A stretch of 64,000 bases of DNA, taken from Nageia nagi. Lineage: Eukaryota; Pinophyta. The translations under genes were made by a program, and so were the position numbers. Below, one piece after another: positions 23,550 to 36,229 of the stretch; position 1 is the first letter of the stretch; each line of letters opens with the position of its first letter. The notes beneath the pieces were generated by a model. The model saw nothing but the letters and a program-made list of their open reading frames with translations. It did not search any database and was not told where the DNA came from. The stretch spans positions 43,710,001 through 43,774,000 of the forward strand of contig JBITNC010000001.1 in the NCBI GenBank assembly GCA_050084985.1. The letters are read 5' to 3'.

Positions 23550-24000
23550 AATGCATTTTATTAAATAGTTCTTGGGCCTTATGTATTCTTCCATATTTTC
23601 CATGCATGTCTTAAGGTATTTTTCATAAAATACATGTTGAGTGTTTCCTACAATAATTGCAAACCATGAAATTATATTTGCATTATACATCTTATCAAAG
23701 AATTCTTGGGCCCTAAGTATTCTTTCACATTTTGCATACATGTCTTAAGGTATTTTTTAGAAACTTCATTTTGTATGTATCCTACAATTATTGCACACTA
23801 TAAAACTATGTTTGTATCATGTATCTTATCAAATAAATTCTAGGTCTTATGTATTCTTCACCTTTTTCATACATGTATTATGGCATTTTTCTAGAAATCC
23901 CATTTTATATGTGTCTTGCAATCATTGAAACCATCAAATTATGTTTACATCATTCATCTTGTCAAATAATTTAGAATGCCTTGTGTATTCTTTTATTGTA
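23550..24000 (-). pseudogene. PPR-derived tandem repeat, part after the mini-CACTA
   Basis: Minus-strand units of about 135 bp (45 codons). The best unit reads MYAKCERILRAQEFFDKM followed by NANIISWFAIIVGNTQ, a clear PPR motif pair. The frame at 23472-23741 is the surviving open stretch, and neighbouring units carry stops and shifts. The 45-codon period is longer than the usual 35-residue PPR, so this is one fixed slice of a PPR gene amplified as a tandem repeat, not a normal PPR domain. Confidence 0.8.
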
Positions 24001-24189
24001 TGCACACATAGGTGTGAGAGAGATGCATATAATTTGATGGTGCAACAACAAAACCCTACCCATAATTCAAGTCTTGATTTCAAAAAAATAAAACCTTACA
24101 AAGCATCATTTTAATAATTTACACTCAATAATTGACTTATAGTGAATGTCCAAATTACTCTTTTAGTTTCTCAAATAGTATTTTTTGTG

Positions 24190-25470
24190 CAACTATACAT
24201 AGAGGATTAAATATATAGAGATCTATACACTTGAAGATGTACCTTCATTAATGGTAGTGTTAAGAACATCATATTGTTACGAATCTAGAAAATACTATAG
24301 TTTGAATAAGTTGGTCATTATATTTGAAGTTTTCTCATCTTTTATTTGAATTTATATACTTTACCTCTTTTCCAAATATATATATAAGGTTATATTATCT
24401 ATCTCTAGTTCCACTTGATAGTTTATCCCCAAATTATATGAAGCAAACATACATAAAATTAATGATTAATTCCCATGATAATGATCAATAATATTAATGT
24501 ACAAATATGATACAATTTTCCAACATCATGAATCATCATACATTTGAGATTATGATACAAAAATAATATAGGGGTGTCATATACATAAGCAAATCAAACT
24601 CTACCAATACATGTGAGATATTCTCCATCCTTAATAAAAAATAATATTTTTTAATATTAACAATGGATCTCATCAATATATATATGCTCATTAATTAAAT
24701 ACATAGGAATTAAGAAACTATGGCTCAAGTATTAAGAAATTTATTAAACACTAAGGCCCTATCATACTTGCACTAAATTTAGCTTAACTTCCAACACTCT
24801 CTTATAAGATAAACTTAGGGGGGGAAATAATGTTATTTGAATAGGTGAAGGTGTCATCACCTCTATACCCTCTATTGATGGCAACTTCCCATCAAGATAT
24901 ACATTCCTTAAATGAATAAAAGCATAAATGAATACTAAATCTATAACTATCATGATATCCTACATGATATCTAACATATGAGCCAAATAAAGATAAGTAT
25001 CCCTATGAAAATAAGTTCTATCATGTCCAACATGCCTTTCATGATGTCCACCATGAATCTAATACCATGAGCCAAACCATAAGATCTATCCAAGGAACTC
25101 CTTGATATTACCATTCTTAAACCTTTCATTATAGTAGAGGAAAAATTTTATAAATAATGGAATATTTTCTCCCCTATGAAGGAAGTCTCCCAAACATAAT
25201 AGAATATTTTCTCATACATGAAGTATACCTCCCACACATCATATATTTTTTTCTCACTCATATAAATTGAAACATATTTCCATATATAATAGGACCTATC
25301 CTTACTAATTATGAAATATTTCCATATACATTGGGAGAAGTCCTTATTAATTGAAGTTTTTTCTAGTATGGCATCTTTTGGAAAATCCCTCAATAGGTAT
25401 TCCCACTCTAGCCATAAAAGTAACACCTCTTCTTTACATTCCATAAAATCTCTCATACATTTGAAAGGAG
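24190..25470. repeat. Repeat Y, copy 2
   Basis: Homologous to 17770-19104 and 51770-53070, inside composite repeat X copy 1. Non-coding. Confidence 0.75.
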
Positions 25471-25565
25471 AAGACTATCCTTTGGCCAAATTCATACATA
25501 TACATCTGAAGTATATCTATAAGTAAATGAAGCAGTATAGAGCAATGATGTAGTGGTAGTTGTAG

Positions 25566-25705
25566 ATATATTTTGGGCATATATCAATTTTATGCATATA
25601 TTATGATCATATATCAATTGAATGCATATTATTTGGGCATATATAAATTGAATACATAAATTTTGGATATATATCAATTTAATGCATAAATTTAGGGCAT
25701 ATATC
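25566..25705 (+). repeat. 30-bp tandem repeat (GGCATATATCAATT)
   Basis: About five degenerate units of GGCATATATCAATTTAATGC with ATAAATTTT. The 105-codon minus-strand frame here, with repeats like NLCIKLIYAQ, is only a translation of this array. The counterpart is at 53170-53310. Confidence 0.75.
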
Positions 25706-25879
25706 AAGTTAAAAACATGCAAAAATATGTATCCAAAAATTCTAAGTGCTGACACAAAATACCTAAGCAATATTTGAATATGAGTAACCATTTTTTGTGT
25801 GTAGTGCATTAACTAGTATACAATTGAGTTAGAAACAACATGTATTGAAAGTTTTAAATTTTATATATTCTAAATAGTA

Positions 25880-26060
25880 TACCTTGGGTATATATCTTCA
25901 CTAACTAATATACCATAGGTTATATCCTCAATGAATAATATACCTTAGGAGTACATCCTCATAAATTTTGTGTGTATATTGATGAGTGATGGGATGGTGG
26001 TAGACTATACAATAGGAGGTTGTAGGGTTATACATATACCTTGAGCATATATATGTGAAT
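25880..26060 (+). repeat. 36-bp tandem repeat (AATATACCTTGGGCATATATCC)
   Basis: Degenerate units with ATACCTTGGG and ATATCCTCAATGAA, matched at 53470-53660 in the second copy of X. Confidence 0.65.
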
Positions 26061-26283
26061 TTAATTAGAGGATAGTCTTCTCCCATTTGAAAATGATATA
26101 AGAATTTAGATAAATAAATAACACTATTTCATATATCTTTATTGATACCTAAAAGTGGTCCCGTTAACATGGTAACACTTAGGTACAACTTTACATACAT
26201 ATTTAATCATATTTAATCATATCTTAGTCATATTTTATATTATTATCATATATTTATTAGGTTGTGTTCTTATTTTTATGTTA

Positions 26284-26690
26284 GGTACATTGGCATAACT
26301 TCAACCTATATTTGAGGGTCCAAATGGTGATATCACACCTGATATAAATATAAGTATCTCTAACCTAGGGAAAGCATATCAATATTACATATTGATAGTT
26401 AGTACCCTACACTTGGGTATTTCTAAACATCATCTATTGAGATTAAAATCTTGTTATCACTCAAGCGAATACTTGTTATTCATCTTTGTAATCATATGCT
26501 TGATTTGACTTATCATCATATACATTGTAATGAATCCTTTTTGGTTAGCCTCATTCTATTATAATATTATCACTCATGCTAACATTCATGTCTACACTAA
26601 GTTCTAGGAGATTAGTTCCTATGTTGGTATTCTTTCTGCAGTTGGCCTTGGGGCTCACATAATAAGGTCACCTCCCTTTGACAAGTTTAT
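26284..26690 (+). pseudogene. Exon-like stretch, copy in X1
   Basis: Contains a readable frame with LQPIFEGPNGDI and ISNLGKA, and further on VGLGAHIIRS. The same segments stay readable in the copy at 53872-54285. An intron-acceptor-like TTTTAG precedes it in that copy. It looks like a piece of a spliced host gene caught in the repeat, but I cannot name the family. This copy has stops. Confidence 0.4.
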
Positions 26691-26695
26691 CCTAC
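26691..26695 (+). other. Target duplication, left (element C)
   Basis: CCTAC, repeated at 45800-45804. The paralogous unoccupied site at 54285-54289 has it once. Confidence 0.9.
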
Positions 26696-27533
26696 TGTAG
26701 ACACCTAAAAATAATCTTAATTTTTAGGATGAATGAGAAAAGGATTAATAACAAAGCACATGCAAAAAAAAACCTAATTTAATGAAAATTGCTAGTGACT
26801 ACTCATGATTGCCAATGATCAACCTTAATTACTAGCACTTGATATTAATCACCAGCAACTCTCAATTTGACAAAATCAAAATAAAAATGGCAAACTATAA
26901 AGCATATTGGGAAGAAAGCAAAGGATAATGGATGACTCACCATCTATCTCATGCATCCTTGCTTCGAATCACAACCATGACAAAGTTGGATAGGCTTTTC
27001 TATCCAAATTTTTATCTCTAAAAGTGAAAACTTTGCTTATTTTTAAAATCTATAAATAAAGCCTTCAGCCATGAAGCAAAAGATCCCAATTTGAACGCAA
27101 GATTACTATGTAAAAATTTATGTAGGTTTTATTGAATTACATACATTATTGTTTTACTTTTTATACACTTATTTATGCTCATTTTATACTACTTTCATGG
27201 TATGTAAAGGTATGTTTAATGATTTTGTTATTTGCATGTGTGCAAGGTTAATAGGTGTGGAGCAACTAAACTTGAAGAGTTTAAGAAAAGAAAGAAATAT
27301 GGATTTTTCCTACAAGTTTTTGAAGACAATCCTTCAAGCTTGGAGACACTAAAATCAAGCCTTAGAAGACTTTTATCATTCTTGTGTAAAAAGCCCTTTG
27401 TATAAGGTGATAGATCAAAATGGATTCTTTATTTGTAGTCATTTTAGGTCTACACCAAAGAGTAATAAACAAGTTTGTTGGTTGTAACATATCTTATCTT
27501 GTATGCTTACAGGGTTACTTTTTGGGTATGACA
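26696..27533 (+). repeat. Element C 5' LTR
   Basis: 838 bp, TGTAGACACC...GGTATGACA, homologous along its length to 44966-45799. Short frames inside it (27149-27352) recur in the other LTR and are not genes. Confidence 0.9.
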
Positions 27534-27536
27534 CTA

Positions 27537-27557
27537 TGGCACTAGAAAGAGGGCCCC
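27537..27557 (+). other. Candidate primer-binding site of element C
   Basis: TGGCACTAGAAAGAGGGCCC starts three bases after the LTR. It begins TGG as primer sites do. The tRNA cannot be named with certainty from this worn copy. Confidence 0.5.
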
Positions 27558-29236
27558 TCATATGCAAATAAGATTAGTAACAAGGTACAAGGAGTTTTTT
27601 TAATGTTTTTTAGGCATATATTGGTGGTTTGTATTATGTGGAAATGAAATTGATCTCATGTTTATGCTCTATGTTTTTTCAAGCTTGAATTATAGAAACA
27701 TTAATGATTTAGGATTAGATGCTAGAGACTTAAATGGAATGCTATCAAATCTCCTACAATATCAGTGACTATTAGCAAAAAGTCAAAGTTTTTATTATCA
27801 TCCATTTTGTAAGTGCATCTTAGAAACTAAAACTGAGGATTAGGAATGAATACCTTGTTTGTGATCCCTATGCTCAAAGTGCATATAGGGGAGGGTATTG
27901 AAGATCGCTAATGACATGCATTATTTTTTATGATTATTAAATAATTATTTAAAGTTTATTTATTTATTCTATGTTTGGTAAGGGAGTTCACACACAAACT
28001 CACTTAATATTTTATATTTAATTTATGTATGCTCTTCCTTTGTGCTAAAAAGTGATCTAAGGTGATTAGAATAGATGTAATAAAAAAGGGTAAATGAATC
28101 TTTTATTTTTTCATTTTTTCAAATTAAAAGGGTAAATAAATATGCATTAAATTACTTCCATTATTGGAAGGAGTAATTGATCCTCACTAAATTATGAATG
28201 AACATAAGGTGAATTTATCGAGTTTTAGGTAGATTAAGATACACTAAATTGATCAATGAATCTAGTGGTTATTCTTGACACATTAATACTCTTACCTATC
28301 TACCTTACCACTCTGAAAGGTGATTGAAGGATTATGACCTATAATGAGGGAAAATAAACATGCATTAAAGGGAATATACTTATATTAATGGCTTCTTACA
28401 TGTCTACCTTACCATGTCAAGAGGCGATTGAAGGATTACGACTCGTAAAAAGAGGTATTGAACCACATTTTAAATATTTCCTTTAGTTAACAAACCTCGT
28501 TAAAAGGTGATGAATCTGATCAACATCTAGATTAATTAGAACATTAATTAAAATGATGTTTGAATCACTAAAAATATTTAATTAATGGAAATGTATGATT
28601 AGGAGGGTAGAAAGTGCATTCATTAGTATCTCATTTTTTAAATGCATTATCATAAGACCTTTTAAAATGAACATCGATGAGTTTGAAGTCATTACCAATA
28701 ATTGATTCTTGTTTTATTTTGTTTCCACTAATAAATGCAATAAGCCCTAGAGCCAAAACTTGGAGATGAATATTGGATTCATAGGTTAGAATTCATTACT
28801 TTCCATCAAATGACTATAAAAAAGGGGGTTATACTTGGATTTCATCACCAAGATATTTCTAATAGCATTCCCCAAGCGCCATTGCACTAAGGGAACCACT
28901 TTAAGTATCAAGTTTTTACTTATCCCTAAATAGATTATAGGATTATCAACCTACCTTTTCTTAAACACTTGATTAGATTAAAAATTTAGGAAAATTAAAT
29001 AGACTAAAATATACAATTCATATTGCTCATATTAAAAATATTAATTTAATTTACCAAAAATGATAGAAAAGATAATCACACCAAAAAGTGAGTGCACATA
29101 TAGGCTATTTGTGCATATAATTATTTTCTCACAAACATAAATCCAAAAAATAAAATAGAATTGCTATGTTTGATGTTTGTTTTCTTTTACTTATAGTTTG
29201 ATTGAAAATAAAAATAAAAACAACAAAAAAAGGAAA
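27558..29236 (+). other. Element C leader, non-coding
   Basis: About 1.7 kb with no recognisable gene, typical of the long leaders of Tat elements. A phrase with CTACCTTACCA and GATTGAAGGATTA occurs twice about 105 bp apart (near 28300 and 28405). Confidence 0.55.
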
Positions 29237-32000
29237 ATGGTTAATATTTGTTCTCAAATGGCTTGTCAAGAGCAAGAATTTAAGAATGAAAACTATTTAG
29301 AAGAATGAAGAAGTCACCAGTCTATTAGAATCACTTCGAGAAGAAAAACCCCTCAATGCATAAACACAACTTATCTAAATCCTATTGATGATGACTTAGA
29401 TATAGTTAGACAACATTTAACACAATTAAGGATTACACATTTTTCTCATGCTCATAGTCTTCCCCAAAATTTAAATTATTTAGCAAAAGATAAACAACTA
29501 ATTAATGGTGTAGAAGAGAGTATATTAAGAAATATACCTCCTTTGCAAACTCATTCAGTAGATACGGTACTTCAAAGAGGCCCTTTTTGGCCTAAGTATG
29601 ATCATGTCACATGATATCTTCTAGATGGATGTTTAGTTCAATCATATTTAAGAAGAGATGATTATACCCCTTCTAATATTTCTACACAAATGGAAGAATT
29701 TAATGATCAAAACTCCATACATACAACTAATCATGCTGTAGTTTACAATAATCCTTGTTACATTTTAAAATCAAATACACCAACTACTTTATCAAGTCAT
29801 AGAACCCCTAGAAAAGGATGTGAAGTGATAAAGAACCTTGATCCAACAAGGTTTAAATTACTAGGAATACCTCCCTATGTACATAAGAAAGAAAACTCAC
29901 CTCTAAATAATGTACAATACTAATTCTAACAACAAATGGTTTTGTATAATCCAAATGTACAACAACAAACTAAACCCATAGGATTCATTCAACAACCATG
30001 GTTACAATGATGTAGATTCCTGCAAGAGACCAAAAGAGATCTCTAAAATTAACTCATAACACCTAAAGTAAATCAATTTAAGAATAAAATTCACAAACAT
30101 GAAATTTTTGTTCTTCTAAATCTACACTAAGTTTTTCATATTTGTTAATCTATCATATAGAAAGCAAGAAACTCTAATTCAAAAAAATAGTGAACCATTT
30201 GGAAACTAGGACATTACTAAAAAAAAAAGTTTCTAAAAATAGAAATTTCCTTGGATTCTACCCAAACTTGGCATACAAGCCCAATTAATATGGATTAAGG
30301 TGTAGCCTAATTTATTCTCCTAAATAAATTCTACAACAAAAGATATTAAAGTCTACTTATTGGAAAATCTTAAAAACTAACACTAAAAGCTAATTTTGTA
30401 GCACTAAATGATGGATTTAGTCTGATAAAAAAACTTATATTTGAGCATGATTCCTAAAGGAGGTGGTAGCTAAATCATATGATCCATATCTAGCTCTCCT
30501 CAAAATTTCAAGATGACCCAATGGTTAGATCAAAAGTTACGATCATTTGAAGTTGCATCATACAAGCATAACTTGTGCTCAATATACATCAAAATAGGTT
30601 ACCAATAAGATAACCTAATAACAAAAACATTCAAACTCAACATGGAGCTAACCAATGATGTGAAAGGATAAAAAATAATAGCCTAGAGTATGATCCCTAT
30701 CTCCCAAGGTCATGAAGTGTACAAATATCAAGACCCTTACTTGGCCAAGAAAAAAGAAGCTTCACTTAAAAAGCAACAAGATAAGCTTCAAAAATATCAA
30801 TTACCTCCACTTAGAAATAAGGGGCAATCACATTACCCTCTTATGCCACTACATATACAACAAATGTAACAACAACTACCTTCACACCAATCTCCACCAC
30901 CTTCTCCACAGTATGATGGAGTTTACTATGATGCCCAAACACCTTTTAAAAAATAATATGAATCATTCCTAAGGCATGAAGGAAAAATGGATCATAGAAA
31001 TGATGAAATATCCCATGTATCTAAATCAATCAAAAAAGCAAGATGATATTCATAAAATATTGATGGAAATTGAAAAAGAGTTATGCTTACAAAGTAAATA
31101 AAAAGTATCATACAAAACTATTTGCAATGAACCAATTCATCCAAGTGTTCCTAAAAAAGAAATTCCTTTCAAATTTGAAATTTCAAAATTGAGTCATTAA
31201 AAGGAAAGGAAGATCCTAAAGAACATCTTAGGTGATTTAAGTATTTGAGTTATGTTATTACTAATGATGATGCATCAATATTGCATATATTTTCAATGAC
31301 ACTTGCTAGAAAAGCAATGGATTGGTACAATATCTTAATATAATATAGTATTTGTTCATATGCACAATTGGAAAACTTATTCTTGGAACACTTTAGTATA
31401 AATATCAAAGATAAAACTTCCATGACTGATCTTACAATATTACAACAACTTCAAGATGATTTGATTACTAGTTTCATCTCTATATGGAGGGTAATTTTGA
31501 CAATCATTCCCTACACTTTATGTCAAGAAGAATTGGTAAAAATGTTTTGTCAAAGTTATTTAAGGCCTATCACTAGTACCTTATTAATCCAAGCTATTAT
31601 AATTGAAAAGGTCAAAATTCAAAATGGTGAAATAAAAGGTTAGAAAAAAGAACCTTATGTTAAAAATAAAAATCAAATGGAAAAAATAAATACATCATCA
31701 TCAACCAATAAAGTTTCTATCACCAAAGAAGCAAAATTAAATCCTACACAAATTGAGGAAAAAAGACTTTAGACCGTCAAGAAAGTTTACACATTTTTCA
31801 GAATCTCTTTACGATATTTTGAAGAAAAGTTTTGATCATCAAGTAATTACATTACTAGAAATAAGACTTAAATGGTCGAATGCTAAAAATAGTATATGGT
31901 ATAATGAGAATGAATATTATCATTTCCATCATCAAATGGGGCATGATACAAATAAATGTAAGACTTTATAGTATAAAATATAAAACTTAATTGATTAAGG
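29237..32000 (+). pseudogene. gag pseudogene of element C (interrupted)
   Basis: From the ATG at 29237 the frame runs to 29923 with only three stops. A 639-bp insertion (30014-30652) follows, then more gag: a Pro/Gln-rich stretch near 30840-30930 and the capsid domain at about 31190-31640 (GKEDPKEHLR, KAMDWYN, LEHFSINIKD, LVKMFCQSYLRP). Near 31915-31970 is a reduced zinc-knuckle phrase with FHHQMGHDTNKC, as in Tat-lineage gag. The product would have formed the particle core. Multiple stops and frameshifts make it non-functional. Confidence 0.85.
30014..30652. mobile_element. Insertion in gag with 9-bp direct repeat
   Basis: CAATGATGT occurs at 30005-30013 and 30653-30661, and gag-like reading continues across when the intervening 639 bp are removed. 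A 9-bp duplication would suit a Mutator-like transposon, but no terminal inverted repeats are visible. A solo LTR with a longer chance match is the alternative. Confidence 0.5.
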
Positions 32001-32502
32001 AAAGTTGGAAGTTGATAATCCCTTAGCTATTCTTAATCAAAACTTAGGGATTTTTCAAAAGACTCTTCCTCAACATTAGGCTAATAACATGTCATTGCAT
32101 CCCCCTGAAAATTAGGTAACGCATAACTGGAGTTATGATAATTCAACCTTTGTATGGATGGTAAACATTACTATAAGAGCTCAAAGGTTACAAAAAAGGT
32201 AAAATAATATTCCATAAAATCAACCAAATAAGGTTTTTGTGCAACCCAATATACCTACATCTCAACCACTTAAGGTTTTAGTGAAATGAGCCTTACATCA
32301 GTAATTGAAGAGTTCACAAGTGAAAATATCTCTATTTGAATTACTACAATAATCCAAAAATCATAGGGATGCAATGAACTAACTATTACAAACAATTGAA
32401 TTAAACATAAATGATACTAAAAGCTTTATGTATTTTGTATAAAACATTAAAATAAGTCAAAAACATACTATTATATTCTATGATCATGAAGTTAAACAAT
32501 CA

Positions 32503-32829
32503 AATGAAAAATGTGGTCAAGATCCTCCATTACATATTATAGCTAAAGTGGATGGAAAGGATTTTAAAAGGATATTAATAAATGAAGGTTCCATGATAAA
32601 CACTATCTCAAAAACTACTTATAATAATTTGAATCTTCCATTCTCACATATTTGGGCATCGACCTTTCAATTAGAAGCCTTTAATGATGCTTTATGTTCA
32701 ACAATGGGATCTATTTAATTACCTATTATTATAGGATCTAAAAAAGTGCAAATAGTATTACAAGTAATTAAAGGAGACATAACTCAATATAATATTCTCT
32801 TAGGGAGAACTTGGATTATATATATATAG
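32503..32829 (+). pseudogene. Aspartic protease region of element C pol
   Basis: Readable as PLHIIAKVDG, RILINEGSM, LPFSH and YNILLGRTWI, the pattern of the Ty3/gypsy aspartic protease that cuts the gag-pol polyprotein. The catalytic Asp is replaced by Asn in NEGS (codon at 32581-32583), and one in-frame TAA lies near 32717, so this copy is dead. Confidence 0.8.
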
Positions 32830-34140
32830 TGTATCTCATCAACTTATCATAACTATCTAAAGTACATTCATAAGAGTGTAGTGCATTGTGTCCCTATTCA
32901 CATTTTAATAATGCACACCTATCAAAAGAAGTGGCTTTACCATCCACTCATTACTTTGCAATGCTAATATTACCAGAGAAACCATCAATTATAAGAGTGA
33001 GTAATAATAATCATTCATTCAAATATTTAAAAGAATAATGCATTATTAATCAATAATTATCCAACCCTCAAAATATTAGTAATAATTTAACTTCAAAAAT
33101 AGAACCAATTCCTCAAGAAAGATGTACATGGGAACAAAGAGCATGAAAGTTCGATTAGTTAAGTAAAGCCTCTTCATCTAAAACATCTCCCTTATGGATA
33201 CATCAGCAAAAATTAAGGATTATCAAGAAAATAATAAGTCATCAAAGATTTATCTCATGACCATAAAACTAATAGACTGTGGTATAGGAGAATTTGGCAT
33301 CGATGATGCCATTTTCTGTATTCCTTCTACCCAAGAAGTAGGAAAGCCAAAAGAATCTCCTATTTTATTAGGAAAATTGGTGTTGTTAGAGAAAGTTCCT
33401 AACTAGACATTATTTATCTATAAAGGTCCTATAGAACCACCTATCCTTTCTTTACTCCAACTTCATGAGGGTATTTTTTGTAACTCGTTAGAATATTTAT
33501 CACCTTATGTGAGGTCATTTTTCCAAAGGTATTTCAATAGATGTCAATGGAAAGGAAAAGGTTTAAGGAGATATTAATAAGAACCTAGATATACAATCAA
33601 TATTTATTACCAATTAGCCACTAAAAAAATAGGATTGGGATTCAGAAGTAAGAATAAAAAAGAATCTAGTTGCAAAATAGTTGAACTAGTGCCAGAAACA
33701 TTAAAGTTTGAAAAGGCATCTGAAAAATCTAAATAGATAATAAGTCAAGATAATGTGGGATATGAAACATTATATTTATATATATTATTTCTTGATGATG
33801 TATCAAGTAATATGGTTGAAAGCATAGAAAAATCTAATGAAGTTTCAATAAAAATATCTTTTGATTAGTCTGGGAGTGATGAGTTTGTATCATTAAGCCC
33901 AGATAGATTAAATAGTTCTTCATCATATTTCTTGGTATATTAAGATATTGTAGACTTCACATCAATATCTTAACAAACTATAATAAGATAATTTAAAGAT
34001 ATAGATACCATATTACAAACCTCATACTTCACTATAAACACCACTTTAGAAAATCAACATTTAGGTCAATATGAAGAATATAACATAAATGATAAAAATT
34101 AGATTCTGGTGCCAAATCAAGTGGAAGAAGTGTCTCATAT
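32830..34140 (+). pseudogene. Protease-RT linker region of element C pol
   Basis: Largely readable between stops, with EGIFCNSLEYLSPYVRSFFQ, KGKGLRRY and KKIGLGFRSK near 33460-33660. The position between protease and reverse transcriptase, and these phrases, match the long linker of Tat-type polyproteins, whose role is not established. The frame at 33194-33406 is part of it. Confidence 0.6.
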
Positions 34141-35690
34141 GTTAATTGAAGAAACCATCAAGGTTGATTTAAGTGATGATCCTAATAATTCTAAGATTGT
34201 TCAAATAGGAAAGTCTCTAAGTGAAAATGAGATATGAGAATTTGTGTCCATAATCAAAGAAAGGCAAAAAATATTTGCATGGTCATATGTTGATATGCCT
34301 AGATTGGATCCTAACTTGCTAGTACATAACTTGGGTATTAAATAAGATGCTAAAACTATCAAAAAAATTATGAAAAATACATCCAACAATAGCATTGATA
34401 GTGAAAGAAGAGTTACAAAAACTTTTAGAAGTCAAATTCATTCATCCCATTGATTATTCTGATTGGATTTCCAACATGGTACCCATTAAAAAGTCAAGTG
34501 GAAAAATTTGCATATGCATAAACTTTAGAGACTTGAATAAAGCTTGCCCTAAGGATGACTTCCCACTACCAAACATAGAAAATTTGGTTGAATCTACTAT
34601 CAAACATGAAATGCTCTCTCTTATGGATGGATTTTTAGGGTATAATCAAATAAAGTAGCATCAAAAGATCAACATAAGATAGTACTTACAACTCCTTGGA
34701 GTAGGTTTTATTATAAAGTAATGCCCTTTTGTTTAAAAAATGTACGAGCAAATTATAAAAAAGAAATGATATATATTTTCCATGATTACATGCATGATAT
34801 TGTGGAAGATTATGTAGATGACATATTAGCTAAATCTAAAACTCAAGAAGACCATCCAAAGGTAATTATCAAAATGTTTGATAGATTACTAGAGCATAGT
34901 GTTTGATTAAATCCTAAGAAATGTATTTTTGGGGTAACTTTAGGAAAATTATTAGGTTTTATTATTTATAGGTGAGAAATTAAAGTAGATCCAAATACAA
35001 TAAAAGCAATAGTAAATATGCAACCCTTGTCAAACATAAAATAATTACAAAGTTTACAAGGTAAGTTGCAAGTTGTAAGATGTTTTATTTCTTAGCTATC
35101 AAATAAGAGTAAACCATTTAATAAAATATTAAAAAAGGGAATTACATTACATTAGGGTAGTGAATAATAAGAAGCATTCAATGAAATAAAATGCTATCTT
35201 TTATTACCTCTAGTTTTAGTTCCACCTAAAGAAGGGGAACCATTCCTATTATATACGTCTACTATAGAATCGACATTAGGAACTATGATTGCTCAAAAGA
35301 ATGAAAATAATAAATAACAAGTTATGTATTAACTTATTCAAATCCTAGTTAGTTATGAATTCAAATACGTACACTTGGAAAAATTATGTTTGGCTATGGT
35401 TTTTGCAACAAAAAAATTGAGATATTATATGTTGAATCACACTACATACGTAATTGCTAAAGAAGATCCTTTGAATTATATGATGAACAAAAGTTAAAAA
35501 AATGCAAGAACATCTAAATGGATCATGCATTTAACTAAATTTTATTTGCAATTCATAAGCCAAAAATCAATTAAAGGTCAAGTCATAGTTGATTATCTCA
35601 TAAAAGCACCATTGTTCAATGAGAAGCACTCATCATTGAACTACCATATGAACATGTCTTTCAATTAGATGAGATGGAAGTTCTTGTAGA
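34141..35690 (+). pseudogene. Reverse transcriptase and RNase H of element C
   Basis: The frame leads in with ENEI, FAWSYVDMPRLDP, then from 34395 EELQKLLEVKFI, WISNMVPIKK and DLNKACPKDDFPLP, the hallmark of gypsy reverse transcriptase. The catalytic box reads YVDD at 34811-34822. The thumb (LNPKKCIFGV) and the gypsy RNase H region (LLYTSTIESTLGTMIAQ, LRYYMLNHTTYVIA) follow to about 35640. The enzyme would copy element RNA to DNA in the particle. A missing stretch between 34660 and 34720, plus several stops, break it. Confidence 0.9.
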
Positions 35691-35697
35691 CCCTAAA

Positions 35698-36134
35698 TAA
35701 TATTGGGATATGGTAATATATTTTGATGGATCAAGATGTGAGAAAAGTGGAGGTTTTGGTGTTGTATTTGTCACACACCAAGGAGTTCCTATACCTTAAT
35801 CTTTTAAACTTAATTTTCCATGTACAAATAACAATGCTGAGTATGAATCCCTAATACTAGCTATAAAAATAGTTATGAAATTAAAACTAAAGAGAGTTAA
35901 ATTAATTAGTGACTCATTGATAATTTTGAACCAAGTTAAAGGAATATTTTAATGAAAATAATCTATGCTACAAAAGTTCAAAAAATTGGTACATAATTTG
36001 CTACTATCATTTGAAAAATATGATTTAAAAGTAACACCAAGGTCAAATAATGGATTTGTTGATGCTATGGCTTCAATTGGATCCTTGATACCTAAAAACC
36101 CCATCAAAAAACTATCCATATCAAGATTATTCAA
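35698..36134 (+). pseudogene. Second (archaeal-type) RNase H of element C
   Basis: The four acidic catalytic positions are all still visible: YFDGS (Asp codon 35725-35727), NNAEYES (about 35832-35850), ISDSL (about 35906-35920) and FVDAMA (about 36055-36072). This extra RNase H after the usual one is a marker of the Tat lineage and of no other common plant gypsy clade. In-frame stops near 35800 and 35951 show decay. Confidence 0.88.
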
Positions 36135-36229
36135 ATTACTCTATCCTCATCAGAAATGGATAGAGCAGAGCATGCTATTCTTAGCATACCCAACTAGTCA
36201 AATTATTAAAAGATGGAATCTTGCCTATT

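Larger units (their letters stand above)
20885..26690. repeat. Composite repeat X, copy 1 (left part)
   Basis: Collinear with 49905-54289 except for the mini-CACTA and a deletion of roughly 350 bp in the other copy. It contains the end of the minus-strand LTR, an anonymous stretch (21569-22218), the PPR-derived tandem repeat, repeat Y copy 2, two short tandem arrays and an exon-like stretch. It is split from its continuation (45805 on) by element C. Confidence 0.8.

Noticed and set aside
25492-25809. 105-codon minus-strand ORF with internal peptide repeats
   Set aside because: It is the translation of the 30-bp tandem repeat; the matching array at 53170 has broken frames.
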